From Thalassotalea marina (lineage in GTDB: Bacteria > Pseudomonadota > Gammaproteobacteria > Enterobacterales > Alteromonadaceae): DNA of 64,000 nucleotides. The notes beneath the pieces were generated by a model. That model saw nothing but the letters and a program-made list of their open reading frames with translations. It had not been told where the DNA came from and searched no databases. Position 1 is the stretch's first letter. The number at the start of each line of letters is the position of its first letter. Location: positions 64,001 through 128,000 of the forward strand of contig NZ_BNCK01000006.1 in NCBI RefSeq assembly GCF_014656435.1, written 5' to 3'. A program made the translations under genes and the position numbers. Below are positions 45,017-53,336 of the stretch, piece after piece.

Positions 45017-47224
45017 TTAAGCCAATACTGGACAAGGTAATTCTTTGTATCTTTTGCCGTTTAAATTAAATATTGCATTTAATACGGCGGGAGCTGTATC
45101 TGGCACAGCGGATTCTCCAACCCTATTGGGAGCGCGCTCACTTTCCATTAAATGAATCTGTATATTGGGCACATCGTTTGTTCTTAAAACGGGGTAATCG
45201 TGAAAGTTTGACTGCACAACCTTACCATCGAGAACTTGAATCGCGGGGTTTTTAAGTGCCGACAAGCTCCAAATAATACTTCCTTCAATCTGCGACTTAA
45301 CTAGTTGAGGATTAATCACCTTTCCACAATCAAATACACAAACAATTTCATCAATTTGTACTTTATCTTCTCTGCTACTCACAAATGCTATTTGGCAAAC
45401 AAATGTGCCATAAAAGTAACTAAGAGAAATCCCCTTACCTTGATTTGGGCTAAGTTCCTTTTGCCAATTTGTGATTTTTTCAGCTTGCTCTAAAACAAAA
45501 CGTAACTGGTCTCGAACTTTAACTCGATTATTAAAAGATGATTCATTTAGCCCTTTCTCCTTTGTAAAAACGGCTTTTTGAGATAACCATTGTTTACGTA
45601 AGGCTATAGGGTCAACTTCTAATTTTGCCGCAACCTCATCAATAAAACATTCTCTTGCTAGGCCCTGAGGGTGCGCATCAACACTGCGCCAAGATCCAGG
45701 CAATAACACTAAACTGTCTCCTTCTGCATGACGGGAGGAGCGATGAGTAGTATTACCTGCGTAATAATCCAACATATTATTTCTCGCAAGCCAACCGTAA
45801 TTATTGCCACTGCGCGTTAATGAATCCCATGCAACAGGGTTACTATCTTCATCTAACATTATCGTGTGTTCATCTATTCTCGCTAAGTGATAGCGCCCAT
45901 GTTTAATACAATCTTGCCTAGACCATGTTACTTTTACTGGCCTTTGTAATTTCACCGCTAAGTATGCCGCTTCAACGACAAAATCGTAGAAATAACGTCT
46001 ACCAAACCCACCACCGGAGCGCATAGAGTGAATAACGATGTTTTTCTTGGAAATTCCCGTGCACTCAGCCACATAGTCTATTGCTAACGTAGGTGACTGG
46101 CTGCCCGCCCACAAGGTTAGCTTTTTTCCATCGTAGTTAGCAACGGCATTAAGAGGCTCAATATGCGCGTTTTCTTGATAAGGATTGTAATATTGACTGG
46201 TAAATATTTTGTTTGATGGAGCTTTTGAAATTTCATTTTGTACCTCACCATGGGAGACTATATCGCGAATGTTATCTAACGAAATATCTTGCATGTCCTT
46301 TTTGATACGCAAGTCATCATGCCCCTCGTATTTACTTTTTGACCATGAAAGTTTTAAACGTTTCCGACCTTCCATTGCATGCCAGGTTGTTTGCGCAATG
46401 ACCGCCACACCACTTTTAGTGCCTCGATACTTTTCTTGCCATTTATTTTCAGCACTAGTTTTGAAAGGAAAAGCAGGCATTTTTATTGTCGCTATCACTC
46501 CATTTAATTGGCGACATTGGCTGTCGTCCACAGACAATAAATCACTATCAGTTGTTGGACTTCGTTCAATACTGGCGTGAACCATATTGTCTAATTGAAT
46601 ATCGATAGAGAACTTTTGCTTACCAGCTGCGATATCTTTGTTTTCGATAATAGCAAGCGGATTACCGATAAGTTTTAAATCTACATTGTTTTTTAATGGT
46701 GCGTTTGCAGGGACATTTCTTTTTATCACAGAGTCATACAATTCAATAAACGGTAAAAACTCATCAGTTCCACGCCGCATAACTTTGCTATTTGATACCT
46801 TGCATTCACTTTGGGCGCATTGCCAATATTGACTAGCACTTTCTACAAAAAGCTGCCTAAGATTTGCTGCAGCTTGGCGCAATGGCAAATACGCAGTTAG
46901 CATACCGTTACTGCCCGCAGAAGATTCCAATGAGTGTTCAATTGCAGTAAATGCAGTAAGAGGTGGGCGCTCAATAATAAACTGACTCCAGTCGGCTCCA
47001 AGTTCATCACAAACTACCATCGCCAACCCGGTCGAAATCCCCTGCCCCATTTCAGGCTTTGTGTCTCGATAAACAATTGTCCCATCAGCGTTAAAACGCA
47101 AATAAATATTTGCCTGAAAACTGGTATTGTTGTCTGCCGAACGCACAGGAAAATTCAGACTACACAATAGAGCTCCCCCACTGCCAAGAGAAACTTTTAA
47201 AAAACCTCTTCTGCTTAATTCCAT
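45017..47224 (-). CDS. Tat-exported molybdopterin-binding subunit of an aldehyde/isoquinoline oxidoreductase (IorB type)
   Basis: A 735-residue protein of the xanthine dehydrogenase large-subunit family, closest in plan to isoquinoline 1-oxidoreductase beta subunits. The chosen ATG (47224) follows GAGGTG and begins a twin-arginine signal, MELSRRGFLKVSLGSGGALL. KPEMGQGISTGLAMVVCDELG, MRSGGGFGRRYFYDF and RVGESAVPDTAPAVLNAIF, with the active-site Glu in GES, are molybdenum-cofactor blocks of the family. Such enzymes need a 2Fe-2S partner (IorA) normally encoded next door, and often a cytochrome. None is present on either side, so it is an orphan here. Confidence 0.86.
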   Translation of the reverse strand: MELSRRGFLKVSLGSGGALLCSLNFPVRSADNNTSFQANIYLRFNADGTIVYRDTKPEMGQGISTGLAMVVCDELGADWSQFIIERPPLTAFTAIEHSLESSAGSNGMLTAYLPLRQAAANLRQLFVESASQYWQCAQSECKVSNSKVMRRGTDEFLPFIELYDSVIKRNVPANAPLKNNVDLKLIGNPLAIIENKDIAAGKQKFSIDIQLDNMVHASIERSPTTDSDLLSVDDSQCRQLNGVIATIKMPAFPFKTSAENKWQEKYRGTKSGVAVIAQTTWHAMEGRKRLKLSWSKSKYEGHDDLRIKKDMQDISLDNIRDIVSHGEVQNEISKAPSNKIFTSQYYNPYQENAHIEPLNAVANYDGKKLTLWAGSQSPTLAIDYVAECTGISKKNIVIHSMRSGGGFGRRYFYDFVVEAAYLAVKLQRPVKVTWSRQDCIKHGRYHLARIDEHTIMLDEDSNPVAWDSLTRSGNNYGWLARNNMLDYYAGNTTHRSSRHAEGDSLVLLPGSWRSVDAHPQGLARECFIDEVAAKLEVDPIALRKQWLSQKAVFTKEKGLNESSFNNRVKVRDQLRFVLEQAEKITNWQKELSPNQGKGISLSYFYGTFVCQIAFVSSREDKVQIDEIVCVFDCGKVINPQLVKSQIEGSIIWSLSALKNPAIQVLDGKVVQSNFHDYPVLRTNDVPNIQIHLMESERAPNRVGESAVPDTAPAVLNAIFNLNGKRYKELPCPVLA

Positions 47225-47489
47225 ATGCACCTCGATTTTTCCAACGTTGATAAAACTCATCAATAAGTCGACAAACTTATGGCAAGAAAACCACTCTAAA
47301 ACAAAGTTTAAAAAAGATGAGATAAAAAACACATTACCGCTGAGCTGATAATAAAGGTATTTCAGCCTTATTTTAGCTGAGCAAATGTAACGACATGTTT
47401 AAACGACTAGATAAAGAGAAAATCTGCAAGAAGATGGATTTTTAAGATAAAAAGAAATGATTCAGTAAATTGTCCTGTTAGGGGGCAAG
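47225..47489. other. Intergenic stretch before the oxidoreductase gene
   Basis: About 265 A+T-rich bases holding the promoter side of the oxidoreductase gene. I see no further gene or clear site; the repeated tRNA-Ser 3' material starts near its right end. Confidence 0.45.
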
Positions 47490-47593
47490 CATTCAATTTA
47501 GTTCCAGCCCGAATTGTCGAACTCTCGCGTTCTCATCTCTTTCGTTAGCAAATAACGTAAAAACCTGCTTAAAGCAGGTTCTTTTATATGGCG
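47490..47593 (-). repeat. Direct repeat copy A: tRNA-Ser 3' flank with terminator and T-arm fragment
   Basis: This 104-base stretch repeats 47659-47763 with a few changes. It includes the block from AATTGTCGAACTCTCGCG, a terminator hairpin (AACCTGCT with AGCAGGTT, 47562-47580) and the tRNA CCA end TGGCG (47589-47593). It is a duplicate of the end of the tRNA-Ser gene plus its downstream sequence. Its left part keeps only half of the hairpin-rich insert. Confidence 0.75.
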
Positions 47594-47619
47594 AAAATAA
47601 TGAAGAGCATGGTGAGATT

Positions 47620-47685
47620 ATAAAATACATCCATGTATTTTCCCCTTCGGGTGCTTTGCATTCAATTTGATTCCTGACCAAATTG
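47620..47685 (-). repeat. 66-nt hairpin-rich insert in a tRNA-Ser T-arm fragment
   Basis: The T-arm fragment of a duplicated tRNA-Ser end (GAGATT at 47614-47619 and TCGAACTCTCG at 47686-47696) is split by 66 bases. On the plus strand these hold ATACA-TCCA-TGTAT, CCCTTCGGG and CAATTTG-9-CAAATTG. The same order of hairpins occurs at 49848-49915 in a tRNA-Lys fragment. Confidence 0.7.
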
Positions 47686-47763
47686 TCGAACTCTCGCGTT
47701 CTCATCTCTTTCGTTAGCTCATAACGTAAAAAACCTGCATAAAGCAGGTTCTTTTATATGGCG
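47659..47763 (-). repeat. Direct repeat copy B: tRNA-Ser 3' end and downstream flank
   Basis: This is the copy next to the intact tRNA-Ser gene. It matches 47490-47593. It carries the working tRNA terminator at 47730-47756 and runs into the CCA end of the gene. Confidence 0.75.
47730..47756 (-). terminator. Terminator of the tRNA-Ser gene
   Basis: A stem AACCTGC / GCAGGTT (47732-47738 and 47744-47750), with TTTTTTACG following on the minus strand, directly after the tRNA. Confidence 0.82.
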
Positions 47764-47846
47764 GTGACGGAGAGATTCGAACTCTCGAAAGGTTGCCCTT
47801 TACACACTTTCCAGGCGTGCTCCTTCAGCCACTCGGACACGTCACC
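47759..47846 (-). tRNA. tRNA-Ser(GGA)
   Basis: An 88-base class II tRNA with encoded CCA (47759-47761 on the plus strand as TGG). The acceptor arms GGTGACG and CGTCACC pair, with G as discriminator. The anticodon arm is CACGC-CTGGAAA-GTGTG with anticodon GGA. A long variable arm follows, then the T arm GAGAGTTCGAATCTCTC. It reads UCC and UCU serine codons. It is transcribed towards lower coordinates and preceded by repeated copies of its own first 16 bases. Confidence 0.95.
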
Positions 47847-48327
47847 TATATTTGATTCAGATTGTAAGATAAAGTTTTTACAGTGTTTATCGTCACTGGG
47901 TGATTGGGCTGAGCACGCCAGGCGTGGTATAAACCTTGGCAGCAACTCGGACACGTCACCTAAATTTGATTCAGTTTGTACGATAAAGTTTTTACAGTGT
48001 TTATCGGCACTGGGTGATTTGGCTGAGCACGCCTTGGCGTGTTTAAAGCCTTGGCAGCAACTCGGACACGTCACCTATATTTGATTCAGATTGTAAGATA
48101 AAGTTTTTACAGTGTTTATCGTCACTGGGTGATTGGGCTGAGCACGCCTAGGCGTGTTTAAAACCTTGGCAGCAACTCGGACACGTCACCTATATTCTAA
48201 TTTTTACGACTTGGCATAAACACGTCCATGATGATCGGCACCCAAGCCATTCGTCCATGAATGTCTGCCCTTACCTGAAAAAGCAGTGCTTTTCCCGGGC
48301 GGTAACGCCCCACTCGGACACGTCACC
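47847..48327 (-). repeat. Tandem repeat of about 115 bp carrying the first 16 nt of tRNA-Ser
   Basis: Upstream of the intact tRNA gene, units 47847-47960, 47961-48075 and 48076-48190 (114, 115, 115 bases) are nearly identical; a diverged fourth unit spans 48191-48327 (137 bases). Each begins on the minus strand with GGTGACGTGTCCGAGT, the exact tRNA-Ser 5' end. This is followed by an unrelated stretch with a CACGCC-GGCGTG hairpin, and then a leader resembling the one before the real gene. The remnants lack everything after the D-arm start. This looks like unequal crossing-over in a former tRNA array. Confidence 0.85.
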
Positions 48328-48399
48328 TAAATTTGATTTTGAATTGTTTTTTTGAAGCAAGTGAAAACTGATTATTGCTCAAAAAAAGCTGCGCTATGG

Positions 48400-48430
48400 T
48401 AGAAAAAAAGCCCTGCTATAGCAAGGCTTT
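48400..48430 (-). terminator. Rho-independent terminator of nadA
   Basis: AAAGCC-TGCTATAGCA-GGCTTT stem with one mismatch on each side, followed by TTTTTTTC on the minus strand, 36 bases after the nadA stop codon. Confidence 0.82.
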
Positions 48431-48465
48431 CTTTCGATTAATTAGCTGTTTGCTCAAAAAAGCGC

Positions 48466-49506
48466 TTATCGTTTCATTGATGCAGTAAAGTCGAGCATTC
48501 TGTTAGTTGATTTAAGCGCGCCTATGCGTACTTCGTCACTAACAAACACTTCTTTGCCTGTTGGATCAATTAATGCTTCTTCAATTGCTTTAAGGCCATT
48601 CATTGCCATCCACGGACAATGTGCACAGCTTCTACAAGTTGCGCCTTCACCAGCCGTTGGCGCTTCAAAAAACTCTTTATCTGGGCATAGTTGCTGCATT
48701 TTGTAAAATATGCCGCGATCTGTTGCCACGATGAACTTTTTATTTGGCATGTCTTGCGCCGCTTTTATAAGCTGACTTGTTGAACCCACTGCGTCAGCTA
48801 ACTCTACAATCTCAGCTGGTGATTCAGGGTGTACCAAAATGGCTGCATCTGGATGCAATGCCTTCATATCTTTTAACGCTTTGGTTTTAAATTCGTCATG
48901 CACAATACAAGCGCCCTGCCACATGAGCATGTCTGCGCCTGTTTTCTTTTGAATGTAGTTGCCTAAGTGACGATCTGGGCCCCACAGAATTTTTTCATCG
49001 TTATCATCTAAGTGCTCAACAATTTCAAGGGCACAAGACGATGTAACGATCCAATCAGCGCGTGCTTTTACCGCTGGCGATGTATTGGCGTATACCACTA
49101 CCGTTCTATCAGGGTGTTGATCACAAAAAGCGTTAAACTCTTCAATTGGACAGCCTAAGTCCAAAGAACAGGTCGCCTCTAACGTTGGCATCACAACAGT
49201 TTTTTCAGGGGTAAGCACTTTCGCTGTTTCACCCATGAATTTAACACCAGCAATAATTAATGTCTCTGCTGGGTGTTGGTTACCAAAACGCGCCATTTCT
49301 AGTGAGTCAGCAACACAACCACCGGTTTCTTCCGCTAACGCCTGTATTTCTGGGTCAGTATAGTAATGCGCAATCAGCACGGCATTTTTTTTAACTAAAA
49401 GCTGTTTAATACGCGATTTGTACTCAGCTTTTTCTTGATCAGAAAGCTTGGCTGGTTTTGCCGGAAACTTAAACTCAAAATCTACTGCTAAATTGCTTTG
49501 CGCCAT
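48466..49506 (-). CDS. nadA: Quinolinate synthase NadA
   Basis: A 346-residue iron-sulfur enzyme that condenses iminoaspartate with dihydroxyacetone phosphate to quinolinate in NAD synthesis. Family blocks are [18 protein letters not shown], the first cluster cysteine in [16 protein letters not shown]-like [20 protein letters not shown], and the C-terminal [16 protein letters not shown] with the last cluster cysteine. Its length equals E. coli NadA (347). It lies between the tRNA-Lys array and the tRNA-Ser locus; in E. coli nadA also follows the tol-pal-cpoB and lysT tRNA genes. Confidence 0.96.
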   Translation of the reverse strand: MAQSNLAVDFEFKFPAKPAKLSDQEKAEYKSRIKQLLVKKNAVLIAHYYTDPEIQALAEETGGCVADSLEMARFGNQHPAETLIIAGVKFMGETAKVLTPEKTVVMPTLEATCSLDLGCPIEEFNAFCDQHPDRTVVVYANTSPAVKARADWIVTSSCALEIVEHLDDNDEKILWGPDRHLGNYIQKKTGADMLMWQGACIVHDEFKTKALKDMKALHPDAAILVHPESPAEIVELADAVGSTSQLIKAAQDMPNKKFIVATDRGIFYKMQQLCPDKEFFEAPTAGEGATCRSCAHCPWMAMNGLKAIEEALIDPTGKEVFVSDEVRIGALKSTNRMLDFTASMKR

Positions 49507-49767
49507 ATTTTACTCTGTTACTGCCCTAATAAAAACGGCGTGAATTATACGAAATCTTAGGGCAAATGTGTACTAACTTACTTCTATATAACAAACAGAC
49601 TCAATCTAAAGCGAAATTTTGTCGTAAATTCAAAAATTAACTACGGCATTAATCTTTAGTCTCTAGCGCATAGCGCTATTGAAAATTACTGTTAGTTGAA
49701 AATTTGATAGCGTTACAGAACTATTTCAGTCGCATACAATGGATATAATGAATGTCTTTAAAGAAGG
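49507..49767. other. Region between nadA and the tRNA-Lys remnant
   Basis: About 260 bases without a gene. On the minus strand a TATAAT hexamer (49544-49549) lies 38 bases before the nadA start and may be its -10 box; no good -35 box is seen at the usual distance. Confidence 0.4.
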
Positions 49768-49847
49768 TTCAAATTCTTGGTATTAAAGAATAACTTCAGC
49801 TGTTTGTGACGGATGAATATAAAGAAGGTGGTCGGTCGTGAAGGATT
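49768..49847 (-). repeat. Repeated tRNA-Lys 3' flank ending in the last 19 nt of the tRNA
   Basis: These 80 bases repeat 49930-50011 with one or two changes. They end at 49829-49847 with the complement of the last 19 bases of tRNA-Lys, including CCA. This is a truncated tRNA copy 164 bases from the first intact gene. Confidence 0.8.
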
Positions 49848-49915
49848 AATTCCGTATATCCCTATACTCCACCCTTCGGGCCGCTTCGCGTTCTAAATTG
49901 TTCCAGACAATTTAG
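49848..49915 (-). repeat. 68-nt hairpin-rich insert in a tRNA-Lys T-loop
   Basis: AAGGATT (49841-49847) and TGAACCTTC (49916-49924) join to a perfect tRNA-Lys T arm when these 68 bases are removed. The insert holds GTATA-TCCC-TATAC, CCCTTCGGG, CGC-TTC-GCG and CTAAATTG-6-CAATTTAG type stems in the same order as at 47620-47685. Stem sequences differ between the two copies but pairing is kept. Confidence 0.75.
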
Positions 49916-49992
49916 TGAACCTTCTTCTCGGTTCAAATTCTTAGTATTAAAGAATAACTTCAGCTGTTTGTGACGGATGAATATAAAGAAGG

Positions 49993-50068
49993 TGGTCGGT
50001 CGTGAAGGATTTGAACCTTCGACAAATTGGTTAAAAGCCAACTGCTCTACCAACTGAGCTAACGACCG
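49993..50068 (-). tRNA. tRNA-Lys(TTT), copy 1
   Basis: A 76-base tRNA with acceptor CGGTCGT / ACGACCG, discriminator A and encoded CCA. The D arm is GCTCAGTTGGTAGAGC, the anticodon loop CTTTTAA (anticodon TTT), and the T arm GAAGGTTCAAATCCTTC. It is the most promoter-distal of four identical copies. Confidence 0.96.
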
Positions 50069-50112
50069 ATATATGATGTACTGCGGTTTTATATTGAATC
50101 ACCTCAGAGAGG

Positions 50113-50188
50113 TGGTCGGTCGTGAAGGATTTGAACCTTCGACAAATTGGTTAAAAGCCAACTGCTCTACCAACTGAGCTAACGACCG
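50113..50188 (-). tRNA. tRNA-Lys(TTT), copy 2
   Basis: Identical over 76 bases to the other three copies and 120 bases from copy 1. It is separated from its neighbours by short A+T-rich spacers, so it probably belongs to one primary transcript. Confidence 0.96.
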
Positions 50189-50236
50189 AATATAAAGATG
50201 TACGTGGGTAGTTGATATTTAGTTCACCAAGAGAGG

Positions 50237-50312
50237 TGGTCGGTCGTGAAGGATTTGAACCTTCGACAAATTGGTTAAAAGCCAACTGCTCTACCAACTG
50301 AGCTAACGACCG
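50237..50312 (-). tRNA. tRNA-Lys(TTT), copy 3
   Basis: Identical to the other copies, with the same TTT anticodon loop and encoded CCA. It lies 124 bases from both neighbours. Confidence 0.96.
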
Positions 50313-50360
50313 ATATCTTGTACTACCTGATAAATGCCAACCACTTACTTTGGTGAGAAG

Positions 50361-50436
50361 TGGTCGGTCGTGAAGGATTTGAACCTTCGACAAATTGGTT
50401 AAAAGCCAACTGCTCTACCAACTGAGCTAACGACCG
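50361..50436 (-). tRNA. tRNA-Lys(TTT), copy 4 (promoter-proximal)
   Basis: The first copy transcribed, about 40 bases after a stable-RNA type promoter (50478-50505). Identical in sequence to the other three. Confidence 0.96.
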
Positions 50437-50477
50437 ACATTTATCTTGCGTTGAACGTCTCGTCCAACGCGCCGCAT

Positions 50478-50505
50478 ATGATACTGATAATTTTCTTGAG
50501 TGCAA
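50478..50505 (-). promoter_or_regulatory. Promoter of the tRNA-Lys array
   Basis: On the minus strand TTGCAC (50500-50505), a 16-base spacer and TATCAT (50478-50483) are followed by the G+C-rich stretch GCGGCGCG. A G+C-rich discriminator is typical of stringently controlled tRNA and rRNA promoters. Confidence 0.68.
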
Positions 50506-50583
50506 CAACAAAATTAAGTTTTTTTGAAATATGCGTTTGTTTGCCTAAAAAGAAAACATTATGAACAAGTTATCGTCAAATAC

Positions 50584-51360
50584 CTACTGGATCGACGATA
50601 AACGAGTTTGCGCAAGTTTTGCAGCGCTTGATCCTGGGTATTCAGAAATCACTTGCTGATAAAGGTTTAGCGCTCTTGCATTGTTGTTTTGTTTTTGCTC
50701 AACCATGCCAAGCTTGAGTATAGCGTCACTTCGTTTTGTTGATTGTGTGAATTCTGACACAACTACATTGAATGCATTTTTTGCTTGGGCTAATTCGCCT
50801 TTGTTAAACAACAATTGCCCTAACCAGTAATAAGCATTAGCCGCATAACTTGAACTTGGATATTGCTCAATAAACTGTTGAAAGGCAGGAATAGCATCGT
50901 CGTACTTTTTCTCTTTTAACACTAGGTTAACGGCGTAATCGTACGCGTCGTTTTCTGACACGTTAGCACTAGTGCTTGCTGTAGGTTGTTCAACAACAGG
51001 TTGTTGTACAGGTACGTTTGCTGGTTTTAAGGCCTGAGTAACTCGACGATCAAGTTCTTGATATAGCTCGCGTTGACGCTCCAAAATTTGAGACAACTGA
51101 TGGCTATGCAGTTCAGTAACACCGCGTAACTCATTGACTTCGTTTTGTAGGTCATCAAGCTGCGTTTGCATTTTAACTTGATTACGCTTGTAAATATCAA
51201 TTTGACGTTCAACGTTAACTAAACGTTCTTCGTGACCAGGTTGGACTGAGGTGCTTCTGGCATTACTGGAAGCATCAATGACTGGGGCTGGTTCAGCAGC
51301 CTGTACGTGAGTACAAGCTGCAGCTATAACCATGCCAAATAAAACTTGGTTTAGTTTCAT
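50584..51360 (-). CDS. cpoB: Cell division coordinator CpoB (YbgF), Tol-Pal associated
   Basis: A 258-residue periplasmic protein that couples peptidoglycan synthesis by PBP1B with Tol-driven outer membrane constriction. The signal peptide runs to about residue 21 (MVIAAACTHVQA). The trimerising coiled coil (YKRNQVKMQTQLDDLQNEVNEL) lies near 50-115, and three TPRs fill the C-terminal half (DYAVNLVLKEKKYDDAIPAFQQFIEQYPSS onwards). It follows pal by 16 bases as the last gene of the tol operon; the tRNA-Lys array comes next, as in E. coli. Confidence 0.93.
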   Translation of the reverse strand: MKLNQVLFGMVIAAACTHVQAAEPAPVIDASSNARSTSVQPGHEERLVNVERQIDIYKRNQVKMQTQLDDLQNEVNELRGVTELHSHQLSQILERQRELYQELDRRVTQALKPANVPVQQPVVEQPTASTSANVSENDAYDYAVNLVLKEKKYDDAIPAFQQFIEQYPSSSYAANAYYWLGQLLFNKGELAQAKNAFNVVVSEFTQSTKRSDAILKLGMVEQKQNNNARALNLYQQVISEYPGSSAAKLAQTRLSSIQ

Positions 51361-51376
51361 TTGTATGTCACCTGAA

Positions 51377-51919
51377 TTAGTAAACTAATACAGCGCGACG
51401 GTTTTTAGCAAAAGCACTTTCTGAACGGTCTCTTACCATTGGCTTTTCTTCACCGTAACTTACGATTGAAATTTGTGAAGAAGAAACACCCATGTTTTCT
51501 AAGTAAGTTGCTACAGACTTAGCACGACGCTCACCTAGTGCAATGTTGTAATCAGGCGTACCACGCTCATCAGCATGACCTTCGATTAAAACGCTAACAT
51601 TTGTGTTTTCAGATAAGAATTTTGCATGTGCATCTAATACGTTTGCAAAGTCAGCATCAACTGTAGATTTGTCAAAGCCGAAGTAAACAATGTGCTCAGA
51701 ACGTAAACGCTCTAATTCTTGACGCTTTTGCTCTTCGATTTCAGCGGCACGTTGTGCAGCAGTCACTTGAACGTTATCTTGCGCAGTTGTTGATGTTTCT
51801 GTTTGTGCATTTGTATCTACTTGGCTATCTGCATCTGTTTCTGTATTTGAACTACAAGCAGCAAGTGCCATCATAGGTAAAGCCACAGCAAGAGCTTTAA
51901 CAGTTTTATTCAAGCGCAT
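51377..51919 (-). CDS. pal: Peptidoglycan-associated lipoprotein Pal
   Basis: A 180-residue outer membrane lipoprotein with lipobox MALAAC (Cys22), a Thr/Gln/Asp-rich linker of about 40 residues, and the OmpA-like peptidoglycan-binding domain. It holds [37 protein letters not shown] and SYGEEKP. It binds TolB and peptidoglycan to hold the outer membrane at the septum. It stands between tolB (49-base gap) and cpoB. Confidence 0.96.
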   Translation of the reverse strand: MRLNKTVKALAVALPMMALAACSSNTETDADSQVDTNAQTETSTTAQDNVQVTAAQRAAEIEEQKRQELERLRSEHIVYFGFDKSTVDADFANVLDAHAKFLSENTNVSVLIEGHADERGTPDYNIALGERRAKSVATYLENMGVSSSQISIVSYGEEKPMVRDRSESAFAKNRRAVLVY

Positions 51920-51968
51920 TTTAGGGTTTCCTTATTGTTTCAATAATTTTTTAATTCTAAACACTTTA

Positions 51969-53315
51969 TTACAAGAATGGTGACCAAGCTGGCGATTTCA
52001 CCTCACCGTTAAGTGCAGGCAATCGTGCTTTAAATCGACCATCCAATGAGACTAAGCTCAAAACTTGTCGGTTATTGTGCAAAGTACTGTAAATAATCAT
52101 GCCGCCATTCGGTGCGATACTTGGCGACTCATCTAATCGAGTACGCGTTAACACTTGGAAGGTTCCAGTGGCTAAATCTTGCTTAGCAAGGTGATACTTT
52201 CCACGCGTTCTGTTGACCATTACCAGTTGACGACCGTCTGGTGATAATGAACCACCTAAGTTCATTTCGCCATCAAAAGTGAGTCGTCTTACTCTACCGT
52301 CCACTAAATTTACGCGATATAGCTGCGCTTTTCCACCCCGTTCTGAACTAAATATCAATGATTTGCCATCAGGAGCCCAACTTGGCTCTGTATCTATTGC
52401 ACGATTTCGGGTAATTCTGCGCAATTTTTTAGTAGCAATGTTCATGATGTATAGTTCTGGGTTGCCATCTTTAGACAACACCATGGCCAAACTCTTGCCA
52501 TCAGGTGACCAACGTGGTGCGCTGTTTATACCGTCGAATGAACTAATTAATTTACGCTTTCCTGTGTAAATATCAATCACATAAATTTGTGCTTGATGAT
52601 TTTCAAACGTTACATAAGCAAGTTTGTTGCCTGTAGGGTCCCATGAAGGAGACATTAACGGCTCTTTTGAGCTTAGCAACACATGTTCGTTGTAACCGTC
52701 ATAATCTGCGATAACTAACTGGTAAGGGAAGCTACCAGAGTCTCTGACGATCACATAAGCAATTTTAGTTAAAAACGCACCACGTGTGCCGGTTAACGTT
52801 TCATATATTTTGTCACTGATACGGTGTGCGTAGCGTCTAAATTGGCTACTGCTAATTTCTACCGTACTTTGCTCTAACACATGATCTGAAGCCATGATCA
52901 ACTGACCATTGCTCATCATTTGTGTTTGGCCACCAGTGATTTTGCCTCGTACCACGTCAATAAGCTGATAGGTCACTTTATAACGACCGGCACCTGCTTG
53001 TTCAATTGAACCAATGACAACGTTTTCAACACCTGCGGTTGACCAAGCAGCATAATCCACTTCTTTATCTGTAGTTGGATATTGAGGGAATTTTATTTGG
53101 CTTATCGGGCTGAATTTACCACTGCGCAATAAATCATCGCTGATCACTTTGGCAATATTTTCAGGTAGCTGGCCAGGGCCTTTGTAAGAGAAAGGTACAA
53201 TAGCAATTGGGCGAGCACCATCAATACCTTCTGTTATGACAATTTCCAGCGAGGCAAACGCTTTCGCTGTCATTAAGAGAAAAAATAGGGAGAAAAATAG
53301 TTTGAATCGTTTCAT
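51969..53315 (-). CDS. tolB: Tol-Pal system protein TolB
   Basis: A 448-residue periplasmic beta-propeller protein. The signal peptide ends near residue 21 (AKAFA), and the Pal-regulating N-terminal segment [21 protein letters not shown] follows. The C-terminal propeller has repeated P.WSPDGK / SFSP-type blades ([36 protein letters not shown]). It links TolA and Pal. Length agrees with the family (430). It is 21 bases after tolA. Confidence 0.96.
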   Translation of the reverse strand: MKRFKLFFSLFFLLMTAKAFASLEIVITEGIDGARPIAIVPFSYKGPGQLPENIAKVISDDLLRSGKFSPISQIKFPQYPTTDKEVDYAAWSTAGVENVVIGSIEQAGAGRYKVTYQLIDVVRGKITGGQTQMMSNGQLIMASDHVLEQSTVEISSSQFRRYAHRISDKIYETLTGTRGAFLTKIAYVIVRDSGSFPYQLVIADYDGYNEHVLLSSKEPLMSPSWDPTGNKLAYVTFENHQAQIYVIDIYTGKRKLISSFDGINSAPRWSPDGKSLAMVLSKDGNPELYIMNIATKKLRRITRNRAIDTEPSWAPDGKSLIFSSERGGKAQLYRVNLVDGRVRRLTFDGEMNLGGSLSPDGRQLVMVNRTRGKYHLAKQDLATGTFQVLTRTRLDESPSIAPNGGMIIYSTLHNNRQVLSLVSLDGRFKARLPALNGEVKSPAWSPFL

Positions 53316-53336
53316 ATTTCTTTTTCAGTTAGGGTT

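Noticed and set aside
47754-48084. Open reading frames of about 106-108 residues on both strands across the tRNA-Ser locus
   Set aside because: They run through the tRNA gene and the tandem repeats and have no ribosome site; repeat composition explains the open frame.
47847-48327. Tandem repeats taken as a CRISPR array
   Set aside because: Units are about 115 bp, almost identical over their whole length and have no short repeat/unique spacer pattern; each carries a tRNA-Ser 5' end.
49862-50511. Open reading frames of 60-80 residues across the tRNA-Lys array
   Set aside because: They translate the tRNA genes themselves; the repeated peptide comes from identical tRNA copies.
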